Origin: Fontivita pretiosa
Lineage (GTDB): Bacteria > Planctomycetota > Phycisphaerae > Tepidisphaerales > Tepidisphaeraceae
Length of the DNA: 64,000 bases
Direction of reading: 5' to 3'
NCBI RefSeq assembly: GCF_050410795.1
Contig: NZ_CP191258.1
Span: 1,302,001 to 1,366,000 of the forward strand
Part shown: positions 18,101 to 30,723 of the stretch, one piece after another
Layout: every line of letters starts with the position of its first letter
Position numbering within the stretch: the stretch's first letter is position 1
Notes under the pieces: model-generated
Databases searched by the model: none
What the model was told of the DNA's origin: nothing
What the model saw: the letters and a program-made list of their open reading frames with translations, nothing else
Position numbers and translations under genes: made by a program

Positions 18101-18214
18101 CACGAGGTTGACCGCGCGGCGGAAATCCGGCGCGGCGGCCTGGCACCAGGGCGCGCCCGGCACGCCTGCTGTCAATCCCGCCACCAGCACTGCGGACCAG
18201 CGGTTGCGTCGCAT
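15188..18214 (-). CDS. secreted GH113-like glycoside hydrolase with beta-strand repeats, dockerin-like repeats and PEP-CTERM tail
   Basis: The product has 1008 residues. A signal peptide (about 1-27) precedes a TIM-barrel domain (about 30-345) resembling GH113 beta-mannanases: the likely acid/base lies in GVELEAV (164-166) and the likely nucleophile is Glu261 in LFTEVGY. From about 360 to 850 come autotransporter-associated beta-strand repeats (for example GAGTFTLTGPSTFSGGTR). Next are two dockerin-like Ca loops (DSDLDGQVDLQDLNAL and DFNYDHVVDARDLYLL). The end is a PEP-CTERM signal: VPEPGWAMIAMAGML plus a basic tail. The start at 18214 follows GGAGG; the frame is open upstream, but that stretch is antisense to the next gene. 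It should be exported and processed by an exosortase encoded elsewhere. Confidence 0.83.
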   Translation of the reverse strand: MRRNRWSAVLVAGLTAGVPGAPWCQAAAPDFRRAVNLVWFSPTVEQRVLDQQLENLVAMGVDSVALNVWWFQDNINSTQVAPNFSRYSSTDATLRQVIDAAHARGLAVQLRPLVDLANDPTHWRGQIVGGDAWFNAPGGYGDYIRHMADIAQEKNVAMFSVGVELEAVASQEANWRNLIASVRSRYSGPLTYAANWGNPAIGATINWWDAVDYIGIDAYYPLTAKNNPTQAELDAAWANRANLIESWRNSVAPGKTVLFTEVGYMNYDGANRMPWSFDAAAGNDQLEQAQAYAAMLSQNMPRAWFGGAYWWAWDVGNPNPNPIGYETMGKLAYDVMGAHYVPGYTLGPTWTGAAGNLWTSGGNWSSGLAPGTLTTATFSGPGSGSTSIVLGGNVPNMRLIFDGATTPAYTFAPGGTLIVNSGGGITITNTVTTTQTLNCAIALEGPAIFANGSGAPSQRLVINGPISAANAGLKRLSLFGGGSGQLNGTISDGAGTVALWKGGGGSWTISGNNTYGGPTDICWGTVVITSNTALGSGAGSTTVLSGASLVIHPGMSVNETVQISGSGVGGQGALQRADVAPYGPTAWNGDIVLSGDAEIHNRAYNNPANPIGVWTLGGNISGGSANTTLNLRSGNSNPGFFRLTGTNNTYLGRTLISGGKVILDGGDDTLPPTTTVVLDTYDRGTNVEAGVLDLNGTNQAIAGLTQVARATRPRVINGLTATRSVLTINNSGSQTYSGILQDGGGTLALAKFGAGTFTLTGPSTFSGGTRVGGGTLLLADADAIGNGTLEVLSANAVFMANLPKAPKLKGVVVSGSGQVDLTNNDLVIDYSPSGPGDPGPIDELRGMIGSAYNFGGWNGAGIGSSLATANAFALGYAQASLLGITSFSGQPVDDTSLLIRYTRFGDSDLDGQVDLQDLNALALHWQSSDYWSGGDFNYDHVVDARDLYLLAMNWQQSSSAALAEALASMGLPNVSVPEPGWAMIAMAGMLAGARVRNTRFSGRRRIAR

Positions 18215-18358
18215 CTCGCCTCCGATAGCGGTAATCTTACCATAATCCGTGCATGCGATGCTGCCTTTGCCTGCGCAGGCCGCGTGGCCGATCTGAAGCG
18301 GATCGGATATGTTCAAGTGTTCGCTTCGTCGATTCGCGGGCCATGGGAGACCAACACG

Positions 18359-19333
18359 ATGATCAAGATCGCAGAAGCCCTGCCGTTTCAGCCGACGCCG
18401 CTGTGGAAGCTGGTGGTGCAGGCTGGCGTCACGCACGCGGTGGTGTTCTTCGACTATGCTCGACTGCATGAGGACCGGCCATGGGAATACCAGCCGCTGC
18501 GCGATCTGAAAGAACGTGTTGAAAAGGCCGGGCTGGAACTGGCGGTGATCGAGTCCTCCCCGCCGATGGACAAGATCCGCCTGGGATTGCCCGGACGCGA
18601 CGAGGAAATCGATTTGTTCTGCACCATGCTGCGGAACATGGGCCAGCTTGGCATTCCGGTGGTCTGCTACAACTTCATGGCGGGGATAAGCTGGCAGCGG
18701 ACGGACATGGCGATTCCTTCGCGCGGCGGAGCGCTGGTGACCGGCTTTCGCCTGGACGCCATGAAAGGCCCGCCCCTGACCGAGTATGGCGTGGTGCCCG
18801 AGCAGCGGCTGTGGGAGCACCTGGAATACTTCCTGAAGCGCGTGGTGCCCGTGGCGGAGAAGGCTCGCGTCAAACTGGCGATGCACCCGGATGATCCGCC
18901 GCTGTCGCCGCTGCGCGGCATTGCGCGGATCATGAGCAGCGTCGAGGGCTTCCAGCGCCTGATCGAGATGGTCCCCAGCGAGTACAATGGCATCACGCTC
19001 TGCCAGGGGAATTTCACGCTGATGACCCGGGACTTGCCCGGGGTCATCCGGCATTTCGGGAAGCAGGGCAGGATCCACTTCGTGCACTTCCGCGATGTGC
19101 GCGGCACGCCGGATAACTTCGTCGAGACCTTCCATGAAGCCGGGCAGACCGACATGCTCGCGTGCATGCGGGCGTACAAGGACATCGGCTTTGAGGGAGT
19201 TCTGCGACCGGACCACGTGCCGACGCTTGAAGGCGACAGCAACGACAACCCGTGCTATTCGAGCATCGGACGGCTGCTGGCGATCGGGTACATCACCGGC
19301 CTGCGCGAAGCGGTGTACGGAAAGCCCGCCTGA
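18359..19333 (+). CDS. uxuA: mannonate dehydratase
   Basis: The product has 324 residues, shorter than E. coli UxuA but in the range of compact members. The enzyme dehydrates D-mannonate to 2-keto-3-deoxygluconate in hexuronate breakdown. TIM-barrel metal ligands are visible in MHPDDPP, LCQGNF, FVHFRDVRG and RPDHVP, with a typical C-terminal SIGRLLAIGYITGL. The ATG at 18359 follows GGGAGA. It is divergent from the GH113-like secreted enzyme (144 bp between starts), which hints at shared polysaccharide use, and is followed 62 bp later by ispA. Confidence 0.9.
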   Translation: MIKIAEALPFQPTPLWKLVVQAGVTHAVVFFDYARLHEDRPWEYQPLRDLKERVEKAGLELAVIESSPPMDKIRLGLPGRDEEIDLFCTMLRNMGQLGIPVVCYNFMAGISWQRTDMAIPSRGGALVTGFRLDAMKGPPLTEYGVVPEQRLWEHLEYFLKRVVPVAEKARVKLAMHPDDPPLSPLRGIARIMSSVEGFQRLIEMVPSEYNGITLCQGNFTLMTRDLPGVIRHFGKQGRIHFVHFRDVRGTPDNFVETFHEAGQTDMLACMRAYKDIGFEGVLRPDHVPTLEGDSNDNPCYSSIGRLLAIGYITGLREAVYGKPA

Positions 19334-19395
19334 GCCGGCGGGGCCGAATCAACCGCACTTGCATTCGGCGTCAATTCAGCGCACGCTCGGCACTT

Positions 19396-20286
19396 GTGAC
19401 TGATGCGACCAGCATTCTCGCGCAACATGCACAACGGATAAGCGCCTGCCTGCGCGACTTTCTGAGGCAGCAGGCGGATCAGACCCCGCGGCAACTGATC
19501 GAAGCCATCGAGTACTCCCTGCTTGCGGGCGGAAAGCGCATCAGGCCGGCACTCGTGCTCGAATCCTGGCGCGCCTGCCGAGCAACGGCTTTGTCCGAGC
19601 CGACGGCGCTGGCGGCGGCGGCGGCGGTGGAGCTGGTTCACACCTTCTCGCTGGTCCATGACGATCTGCCCGCCATGGACGACGACGACCTGCGACGCGG
19701 AAAGCCCACCAGCCACAAGGTCTTTGGCGAAGCGATGGCGATCCTGGCCGGCGACGCGATGGTCACGCTGGCGTTCGAGCTGCTGGCCAGGCGCGCCGAG
19801 GCCGAGCTGGCGCCGCTGCTGGTGGCCGAGCTTGCCCGCGCCGCCGGTCCAACGGGGATGATTGGCGGCCAGGTTCTGGACATCGGAGCGGAAAACCAGA
19901 CCCTCTCGCTGGCACAGCTTCAGCAGGTGCACCGGATGAAAACCGGCGCGTTGCTGGTGGCCAGTTGCCGGATGGGCGCCATCGCCGCCCGTGCCGATCG
20001 AGAAAAGCTCGATGCACTCACGTCGTTTGCCGAACACCTGGGGCTGGCTTTTCAGATTGTGGATGACATCCTCGATGTCACGGCAAGCCCGGAACAATTG
20101 GGCAAGGCAACCAACAAGGACCGCACGCGGGGCAAGAATACCTACCCCGCGCTGCTGGGCTTGGACGCCAGCCGCTCCGAAGCCCGCCGCCAGCTCGACG
20201 CAGCCATCGCCGCCCTTGCCAACCTGGATCAAGCCGCCGACGGGCTTCGCAGCTTAGCAAGCTTCGCGGTGGAGCGGCAGATGTAG
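19396..20286 (+). CDS. ispA: farnesyl/geranylgeranyl diphosphate synthase (polyprenyl synthetase)
   Basis: The product has 296 residues from a GTG start, close to the 299 of E. coli IspA. It condenses isopentenyl diphosphate with an allylic diphosphate. Visible motifs are GGKRIRPAL, the first Asp-rich motif DDLPAMDDDDLRRG with the two-residue insertion typical of bacterial short-chain enzymes, GGQVLDI, KTGALL, and the second Asp-rich motif QIVDDILD followed by GKATNKDRTRGKNTYP. No ATG occurs between the upstream gene and the first motif, so the GTG is favoured. dxs lies one gene downstream, making a small isoprenoid cluster. Chain length cannot be fixed by eye. Confidence 0.9.
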   Translation: MTDATSILAQHAQRISACLRDFLRQQADQTPRQLIEAIEYSLLAGGKRIRPALVLESWRACRATALSEPTALAAAAAVELVHTFSLVHDDLPAMDDDDLRRGKPTSHKVFGEAMAILAGDAMVTLAFELLARRAEAELAPLLVAELARAAGPTGMIGGQVLDIGAENQTLSLAQLQQVHRMKTGALLVASCRMGAIAARADREKLDALTSFAEHLGLAFQIVDDILDVTASPEQLGKATNKDRTRGKNTYPALLGLDASRSEARRQLDAAIAALANLDQAADGLRSLASFAVERQM

Positions 20287-20407
20287 CGGCTTCATCAACT
20301 TCCTGTCAGATCACAACTTATGCCCGATGCGATACCGGTACTCTGCCGATCTTCAGCCACTGTGGTACGTATTACTCTTTGTGCATAAACTGCGAAAGGT
20401 AAAGAAG

Positions 20408-21295
20408 ATGAATACAAAACGAGCCACGACTGGCGGCTTGGACGGCGTACTTTCGGATCCGCGAGTCCTGCGAGCAAATCGGGGCGAAGAGCTGGGGATT
20501 TGGTACTCGGCACCGGGCGTCGTGCAAGTCCTGACAGAAACCGAGCATCCGGATGAATACTGGGCTGATCTGAAGGCCCGGGAGCCGGCGCTGGCGCGGC
20601 TGGCGGAGAGCGTCGAGTTCCAGGTCGATGAAGACGGCCGGACCGTCACCACCGATGCGCTGGATCTGGAGGGCGTGCTGCGGCTGATTCAGTCGATTCC
20701 TTCCCCTCGCGCCGAGCGCATCAAGCGGTGGATGGCCGAATCCGCCCGGCAGCGTATCGAGGAAGCGGAGAATCCCGAGTTGGCCCTGGTGCGAGCGCGA
20801 AAGCTTTATGAGCAGCGGGGTTACTCGCGACGGTGGATCGACAAGCGGCTGCGGGGAGTCAGCGCTCGCCACGAGCTGACCGCCGAGTGGTTCCGCCGCG
20901 GTGCGCGTGAAAGTGAGCAGTACCGGGCGTTGACCAACGAGCTGATCCGCTCGGCGTTCGGCATGGACGTGGAGGGCTATCGGCGGTACAAAGGTCTGTC
21001 CGGCACCAGCGCCAACCTGCGCGACCACATGACCGACCTGGAGTTGGCGTTGGTAACGCTGGCGGAAACGACGGCGGCGGTGCTGCACCGCGGACGGGGC
21101 TCGGAAGGATTCGAGCGTCTTCTGGCTGATGTACGCGATGCGGGCAGGATTGTCGCCGCAACCGCCGCGCAGATCGCCCAGGGCGTCGGCGCAGCGGTGA
21201 CGCAGCCAGTGAGTCGTGTCGGTCCGCGCTCGACGGAAGATGCGCACGACCGGGCGCCTGCGCAGACCACCAAGCCCGCGCAGCATGCCGCCTGA
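20408..21295 (+). CDS. BRO-N/DinD-like protein
   Basis: The product has 295 residues. The first 100 or so match the BRO-N/DinD type: LGIWYSAPGVVQVLTE, then PDEYWADLKAR. The central part has GVLRLIQSIPSPRAERIKRW and YSRRWIDKRLRGVSARHELT, followed by ALTNELIRSAFGMDVEGYR and NLRDHMTDLELALVTL, all typical of the DinD/phage-antirepressor-like family. Such proteins are DNA-damage induced or phage borne; the biochemical role is poorly known. AAAGGTAAAGAAG precedes the ATG at 20408. It sits inside the ispA-dxs gene pair, which is unusual. Codon use looks like that of the neighbours, so transfer, if any, was not recent. Confidence 0.78.
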   Translation: MNTKRATTGGLDGVLSDPRVLRANRGEELGIWYSAPGVVQVLTETEHPDEYWADLKAREPALARLAESVEFQVDEDGRTVTTDALDLEGVLRLIQSIPSPRAERIKRWMAESARQRIEEAENPELALVRARKLYEQRGYSRRWIDKRLRGVSARHELTAEWFRRGARESEQYRALTNELIRSAFGMDVEGYRRYKGLSGTSANLRDHMTDLELALVTLAETTAAVLHRGRGSEGFERLLADVRDAGRIVAATAAQIAQGVGAAVTQPVSRVGPRSTEDAHDRAPAQTTKPAQHAA

Positions 21296-21398
21296 GATGG
21301 CGTGGTGAAAATCGTGAAACTTCAGCCACGCGCCGACCATGGGCTTATGATGGGGCACGATCAGGGACGATCAGGGTTCACGGGAGGTTCTTTCGGGA

Positions 21399-23360
21399 AT
21401 GTCGCTGCTTGACCAGATTGCTTCGCCGGGCGACCTGCGGAAGCTGTCGCTGTCCGAGCTGGCTGAACTGGCGCAGGAGCTGCGCCAGCGGATCTTCGAT
21501 TCCGTCAGTCGCAACGGCGGCCACCTGGCGTCCAACCTCGGCGTGGTCGAACTCACGATTGCCCTGCATTATGTCTACGACTTCGGTCCATACCCTCAGG
21601 GACCGGACCGGCTGCTGTGGGACGTGGGGCATCAGTGCTACGCGCACAAGATGCTCACCGGACGGGCGGCACAGTTCCAGCGGCTGCGGAAAAAGGGATC
21701 CATCAGCGGCTTTCCATCCCCCGAAGAATCGGCTTACGACCTGTTCGCGGTCGGTCATGCCGGTACGGCGATCTCGACGGCCGTCGGCCTGGCGCGCGGC
21801 GACGCGCAGATCGGGCGGCAGAGCAACGTCGTCGCCGTCGTCGGCGACGCCAGCATCGTCAACGGACTGGCCTTTGAAGGCCTGAACAACGCCGGAACAC
21901 TCAAACGCCAGATGTTGATCGTGCTGAACGACAACGGCATGAGCATCTCGGCTCCGCAGGGCGCGCTGGCGCATTACCTGGAACGCGTCCGCGTCTCCAG
22001 CACCTACGACGAATTCAAACGCATCAGCAAGAAGATCGTCCACGAGCTGCCCACCAGCATCGGCTCACGCATCGAGTACATGTGGCGGCACTTCACCGCG
22101 GGCGTGAAGAGCACGTTCTGGCCGGGGCAGATCTTCGAGTCGCTGGGCATCAAATACATGGGTCCGCTGGACGGCCATGATCTGCCCGGGCTGATCAACA
22201 TGCTCGGGGAGATCAAGCACGTGCAGGCGCCGGTGCTGCTGCACGTCAAGACGGTCAAGGGACAGGGATATGAGCTGGTTGCTTCCGAACCGACCAAGAT
22301 GCACAGCCCCAGCTCGTTCGTCGTGACCGACTGCGGCGTGCAGATCAGCCGGCCACAGGGCAAATCCTGGACCAGCGCATTCGCCGACGCCCTGATCGCC
22401 ATCGCGCGGCAGAACCCGCGGGTGGTGGCGCTGACCGCCGCCATGCCCGATGGCACGGGGCTGAGCAAGTTCGAGAAGGAGCTGCCCGACCGATACCAGG
22501 ACACCGGAATCTGCGAGTCGCACCTGGTCGCGATGGCGGCGGGGATGTGCAAGGCCGGGCTGCGTCCGGTCGCGGCGATTTATTCCACGTTCATCCAGCG
22601 CGCGTTTGATCAGATCTGGCAGGAAGTGGTGCTCAATCACCTGCCGGTGGTGTTCTGCATGGACCGCGCCGGGTATGTCGGCGACGACGGAGCCGTGCAT
22701 CACGGCTTCATGGACCAGGCCTTCCTGCGCCCGATGCCGGGAATGGTTCTGATGGCCCCCAGCGATGAGGCGGAACTGAATCGCGCCCTGCGATTGGCAC
22801 TGAAGCTGGAAGTGCCCTGTGCGCTGCGCTATCCGCGCGACAACGTCCCGGCCAGCAACTTCGAAGACACCATCGATCCGTTGCTTCGCGATGCCGCCAG
22901 CCAGGAGTGGTCGCTGGGCCGAAGCCGCACGCTGCGTCGTGGACGCGATGCAACGATCATCGTATACGGCGCGCTGGCGGAGAACGCGATGCAGGCGGCG
23001 GAGCAACTGGCCGAAGAAGGCATCGATGTCGAAGTCATCGACGCCCGCTTTTGCAAGCCTCTGGATGGCGAGATGCTGGCGCGCGTGCTGCGGCCCGGGC
23101 ATCCGGCGCTCACGCTGGAGGATCACTCGCTGCTGAACGGCTTTGGCACGGCCGTGGCCGAGCACGCGGTAGCCCACCACCTGCCCACGGCGCAGCTCAC
23201 GCGGCTGGGCATGCCCGACCGACTGATGCCTCACGCCAGCCGCAAGGAACAGCTCGCCGAAGTCGGGCTGGACGTGCCGGGCATCATGCGAAGCGTTCGC
23301 GACGCGCTGGCGCGCCGCCCCGCCGCGCAGGTCGCCGCCCACGTCTCGAACCCGGGCTAG
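21399..23360 (+). CDS. dxs: 1-deoxy-D-xylulose-5-phosphate synthase
   Basis: The product has 653 residues, full length for Dxs, which makes DXP from pyruvate and glyceraldehyde 3-phosphate in a ThDP-dependent reaction. Visible parts are the GHQCYAHKMLTGR region (His78), GHAGTAIS (His120), the ThDP motif, YMGPLDGHDL (250s), the catalytic Glu373 in GICESHLV, DRAGYVGDDGAVHHG, and a C-terminal transketolase domain with IDARFCKPLD. The ThDP motif reads VVGDAS at 148-152 where GDG is usual, and the Glu region reads CESH rather than AEQH, so this is a divergent variant. It follows ispA and the DinD-like gene on the same strand. Confidence 0.92.
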   Translation: MSLLDQIASPGDLRKLSLSELAELAQELRQRIFDSVSRNGGHLASNLGVVELTIALHYVYDFGPYPQGPDRLLWDVGHQCYAHKMLTGRAAQFQRLRKKGSISGFPSPEESAYDLFAVGHAGTAISTAVGLARGDAQIGRQSNVVAVVGDASIVNGLAFEGLNNAGTLKRQMLIVLNDNGMSISAPQGALAHYLERVRVSSTYDEFKRISKKIVHELPTSIGSRIEYMWRHFTAGVKSTFWPGQIFESLGIKYMGPLDGHDLPGLINMLGEIKHVQAPVLLHVKTVKGQGYELVASEPTKMHSPSSFVVTDCGVQISRPQGKSWTSAFADALIAIARQNPRVVALTAAMPDGTGLSKFEKELPDRYQDTGICESHLVAMAAGMCKAGLRPVAAIYSTFIQRAFDQIWQEVVLNHLPVVFCMDRAGYVGDDGAVHHGFMDQAFLRPMPGMVLMAPSDEAELNRALRLALKLEVPCALRYPRDNVPASNFEDTIDPLLRDAASQEWSLGRSRTLRRGRDATIIVYGALAENAMQAAEQLAEEGIDVEVIDARFCKPLDGEMLARVLRPGHPALTLEDHSLLNGFGTAVAEHAVAHHLPTAQLTRLGMPDRLMPHASRKEQLAEVGLDVPGIMRSVRDALARRPAAQVAAHVSNPG

Positions 23361-23368
23361 ATGCAGGA

Positions 23369-24868
23369 TCAGAACAGCTTCAGCTTCGGCAGGTCGCTGT
23401 AGCCCATGAGGAACTTGTCCACGCCGTGAGCGGCGCAGCGACCTTCGGAAATGGCCCACACCACCAGCGACTGACCGCGGCGCATGTCTCCGGCACTGAA
23501 GACCCCGGGCACGCTGGTCATGTAGTCGTCGTCCACCAGCACGTTGCCACGGGCGTCAAGCTTCAGCCCGAGCTGTCCGACCGGGCCGTCGTGTTCGGGG
23601 CCGAGGAATCCCAGTGCCAGCAGGCACAGGTCGCAATCCAGCTCGAACTCGCTGCCGGGGATCTCGCTGCTGACCCATCGCCCCGAGGGATCTTTTTTCC
23701 ATTCCAGCCGCACGGCGTGGAGCTTTTTGACCACTCCGTTTTCGCCCGTGAACTTTCTGGTATTGATCGAGAAGTCGCGGATGTCGTGCCCGATTTTGAC
23801 GGCGGCCTCCTCATGGGCGCTGCTGGTGCGGAAGATCATCGGCCAGTAGGGCCAGGGCATGTCCGGCGTGCGAGCGTCGGGTGGCCGGCTGAGCAGCTCG
23901 AATTGCCGGACACTGGCGCAGCCCTGTCGCAGAGCGGTGCCCAGACAGTCGGCGCCGGTATCCCCGCCGCCCAGGATGATCACATGCTTGTCTTTGGCGT
24001 GAATCTGGTTGGGCACGGTCTCGCCCAGGCTCACGCGGTTGGCCTGCGGCAGGTACTCCATGGCAAAATGGATGCCCTTAAGCTCCCGCCCCGGGACGGG
24101 CAGATCCCGTGGCCGGGTGGCTCCGCCGCACAGAACAATCGCGTCAAAGTCCTGACGAAGCTGCTCGATCTTCACATCGCGGCCGACGTTGGCGTTGGTG
24201 ATGAAGCGGATGCCCTCGGCCTCCATGAGCTTCACGCGGCGTTCGACGAAGCGTTTTTCAAGCTTGAACTGGGGGATGCCGTAGGTGAGCAGTCCGCCGA
24301 CGCGATCGGCGCGCTCGAAGACGGTGACCCAGTGCCCGGCCTTGTTGAGCTGTGCCGCGCACGCCAGTCCCGCCGGACCGGAGCCGACGATTGCCACCTT
24401 CTTGCCCGTGCGCGTTGCGGGCGGCCGGGGCTTGACCCACCCCTGATCGAAGGCGTGTTCGATGATGTTGACTTCGATATTCTTGATCGTCACCGGCTTT
24501 TCGTTGATCCCCAGCACGCAGGCTTCCTCGCAGGGCGCGGGGCAGACACGTCCGGTGAACTCCGGGAAGTTGTTGGTCTTGTGCAGCATCGCCAGCGCCT
24601 CGCGCCAGCGATTGCGGTAGACCAGATCGTTCCATTCCGGGATCAGGTTGCCCAGAGGACAGCCCACCGAATCGGTCAGAGGGTTTGGACCTCGAACATT
24701 GCCGTGACAGAACGGGATGCCACAGTCCATGCACCGCGCGCCCTGGGCACGCAGCTTCTCCTCCGGAAAATCCAGATAGATTTCGTTCCAGTCCAGCACC
24801 CGCAACTCAACCGGGCGACGCTTGGGCGTCTCGCGGGGGATCTCCTTGAAGCCAGTGGGTTTGCCCAT
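23369..24868 (-). CDS. gltD: glutamate synthase small subunit
   Basis: The product has 499 residues, typical for the beta subunit of NADPH glutamate synthase. It passes electrons from NADPH through FAD and Fe-S clusters to GltB. N-terminal cysteines are in CMDCGIPFCH and VCPAPCEEACVLG. The FAD site is VAIVGSGPAGLACA, the NADPH site is VIILGGGDTGADCLG, and the C-terminal FAD motif is PGVFSAGDMRRGQSLV. It lies 149 bp downstream of gltB on the same strand and converges on dxs with only 8 bp between stops. Confidence 0.95.
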   Translation of the reverse strand: MGKPTGFKEIPRETPKRRPVELRVLDWNEIYLDFPEEKLRAQGARCMDCGIPFCHGNVRGPNPLTDSVGCPLGNLIPEWNDLVYRNRWREALAMLHKTNNFPEFTGRVCPAPCEEACVLGINEKPVTIKNIEVNIIEHAFDQGWVKPRPPATRTGKKVAIVGSGPAGLACAAQLNKAGHWVTVFERADRVGGLLTYGIPQFKLEKRFVERRVKLMEAEGIRFITNANVGRDVKIEQLRQDFDAIVLCGGATRPRDLPVPGRELKGIHFAMEYLPQANRVSLGETVPNQIHAKDKHVIILGGGDTGADCLGTALRQGCASVRQFELLSRPPDARTPDMPWPYWPMIFRTSSAHEEAAVKIGHDIRDFSINTRKFTGENGVVKKLHAVRLEWKKDPSGRWVSSEIPGSEFELDCDLCLLALGFLGPEHDGPVGQLGLKLDARGNVLVDDDYMTSVPGVFSAGDMRRGQSLVVWAISEGRCAAHGVDKFLMGYSDLPKLKLF

Positions 24869-25017
24869 CTCAGTTCACTTTCCGTCGATCAACCAGTTTC
24901 AGACCCGGTGCATACGTATCCGCCCGGGAGCGTTTCGGCCGGCACGCGTGGCGAGGATGTTTTCGACGGTGGTTGCCATCACGCCTGGATTATACGGCCA
25001 TGTCATTCTCGCGACGT

Positions 25018-29628
<4,611 letters not shown>

Positions 29629-29670
29629 GTCCAATTCCACGTTCGCAAAGTCCGATTTTCGAGCAGCGGG

Positions 29671-29698
29671 AGTATAGGGCAGTGCGCCCCGGACGCAA
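29671..29698 (-). promoter_or_regulatory. candidate sigma-70 promoter of gltBD
   Basis: Reading the minus strand, TTGCGT (29698-29693) and TATACT (29676-29671) are 16 bp apart. Transcription would start near 29664, giving a leader of about 36 bases before the gltB start. The nearest upstream palindromes lie 48-100 bp further out, a plausible place for an activator. Confidence 0.4.
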
Positions 29699-29745
29699 CG
29701 GAATTGTACCTATACCATTCCGCTGAGCGCATAGCCCCGCCCATT

Positions 29746-29795
29746 TTGTCGGCAACAACGCCGACAATTGCCCGGCGTGCCCAATTTATAGGCAC
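29746..29795. promoter_or_regulatory. two palindromes upstream of gltB, candidate regulator sites
   Basis: TTGTCGGC-aacaac-GCCGACAA is a perfect 8-bp inverted repeat (29746-29767). A second, weaker one, GTGCC-N9-GGCAC, follows at 29777-29795 and encloses an AT-rich core. Both lie in the gap between gltB and the sugar-nucleotide operon, about 120-170 bp upstream of the gltB start. They do not match the NtrC consensus well, so the regulator is unknown. Confidence 0.42.
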
Positions 29796-29864
29796 AACAG
29801 ACCGAGTATGTCGCTGATTTTCCCTAATGCAAGATGTGTTCCACCGCAGCCTGCTCACAGAACC

Positions 29865-30677
29865 TCAGAACCCCCGCAGGCTCGTGCTTGAACGTCGGGC
29901 CAGCCCGGGCTTGGGCAAACGCTTCAGAACCCGGTACTCGATCCCGTGATCCTGGCAAAACGCGCGCTTCTCGGGCCTGTCTCCATCCTCGTTCACCACA
30001 TAAATGTCCGGGCGAATCTTCAGGAATTCCGGCTCGGCGTCCATCCATCCCTGACCGCTGGAGATCAACGCTTCGGTCACGTAGCGGATCGATCCGACGA
30101 TGTAGCGCCGCTCGGTCGCGGGAAACAGCGGATGGCCTTCGCCTTTGAGCAGCCGGATGTTCGCGTCGTGCCCCACAACCACGTAAAGATCTCCCAGCTC
30201 CGAGCATTCCTCGAAGAAACGCACGTGGCCGCTGTGGAAGTAGTCAAAGCAGCCGGTCACGACGACTTTCGGGCGCGAGCTGCGAGGGTTAAGCGGCACC
30301 GCAGGCGGCGGCGGAACCAGCTTCAAGACCCGCTCTTCAATCACACGATATTCGATGCCGTTGGAGCTGGCCCACTGTCGCCCGGCCGGTGTGTCCTCGC
30401 CTTCGCGAACGGCGTAGACCTGCGCCTCAACATCGGGATACGACCTCAGGTCGTTGACCACCGCAATCTGCCCCACGTACCGGATCGCCCCAAGCAGATA
30501 CTGCCGCTCGGCCTGGGGAAACTTCGGCGGCTTGCCGGTCAGTCGCTGGACCAGCTCGTCGGACCAGAGCAGCGCATGCAGACTTTGCCCAAGCCGACCC
30601 GCCTCCTCAAGGAAGCGAAAGTCGGCAAACCGCATGTCGTCGAAACTGGACGAGACAAGAATCGTTTTCACGTTCAC
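29865..30677 (-). CDS. tandem cytidylyltransferase-like protein, first domain degenerate
   Basis: The product has about 270 residues. Two copies of the nucleotidyltransferase fold lie in tandem. The C-terminal copy (from about residue 130) is intact: VVVTGCFDYFHSGHVRFFE has the HxGH nucleotide site, and it also carries KGEGHPLFPATERRYIVGSI. The N-terminal copy keeps the same frame (LVSSSFDDMRFADFRFLEE and QAERQYLLGAIRYV) but has RFAD where HxGH should be, so it cannot bind nucleotide in the usual way. Such enzymes (RfaE C-terminal, TagD type) activate sugar or polyol phosphates. The start is uncertain; GTG codons at 30677 and 30671 are the best guesses. It is the last gene of the GME operon. 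Confidence 0.78.
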   Translation of the reverse strand: MNVKTILVSSSFDDMRFADFRFLEEAGRLGQSLHALLWSDELVQRLTGKPPKFPQAERQYLLGAIRYVGQIAVVNDLRSYPDVEAQVYAVREGEDTPAGRQWASSNGIEYRVIEERVLKLVPPPPAVPLNPRSSRPKVVVTGCFDYFHSGHVRFFEECSELGDLYVVVGHDANIRLLKGEGHPLFPATERRYIVGSIRYVTEALISSGQGWMDAEPEFLKIRPDIYVVNEDGDRPEKRAFCQDHGIEYRVLKRLPKPGLARRSSTSLRGF

Positions 30678-30723
30678 GGGCTCAGCAGTCTCAATGAACA
30701 ATGACACCGGCACGATGGCGCCA

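Noticed and set aside
15992..18358. Long open frame on the plus strand ahead of uxuA
   Set aside because: It is antisense to the GH113-like gene, has the Arg/Ala/Pro-rich composition of a GC-rich shadow frame and no family motif; the UxuA domain and its ribosome site begin at 18359.
29760..29800. Possible sigma-54 promoter on the minus strand before gltB (GGGCACGCCGGGC)
   Set aside because: The spacing between the GG and GC elements is 9 rather than 10 and the -12 box is poor.
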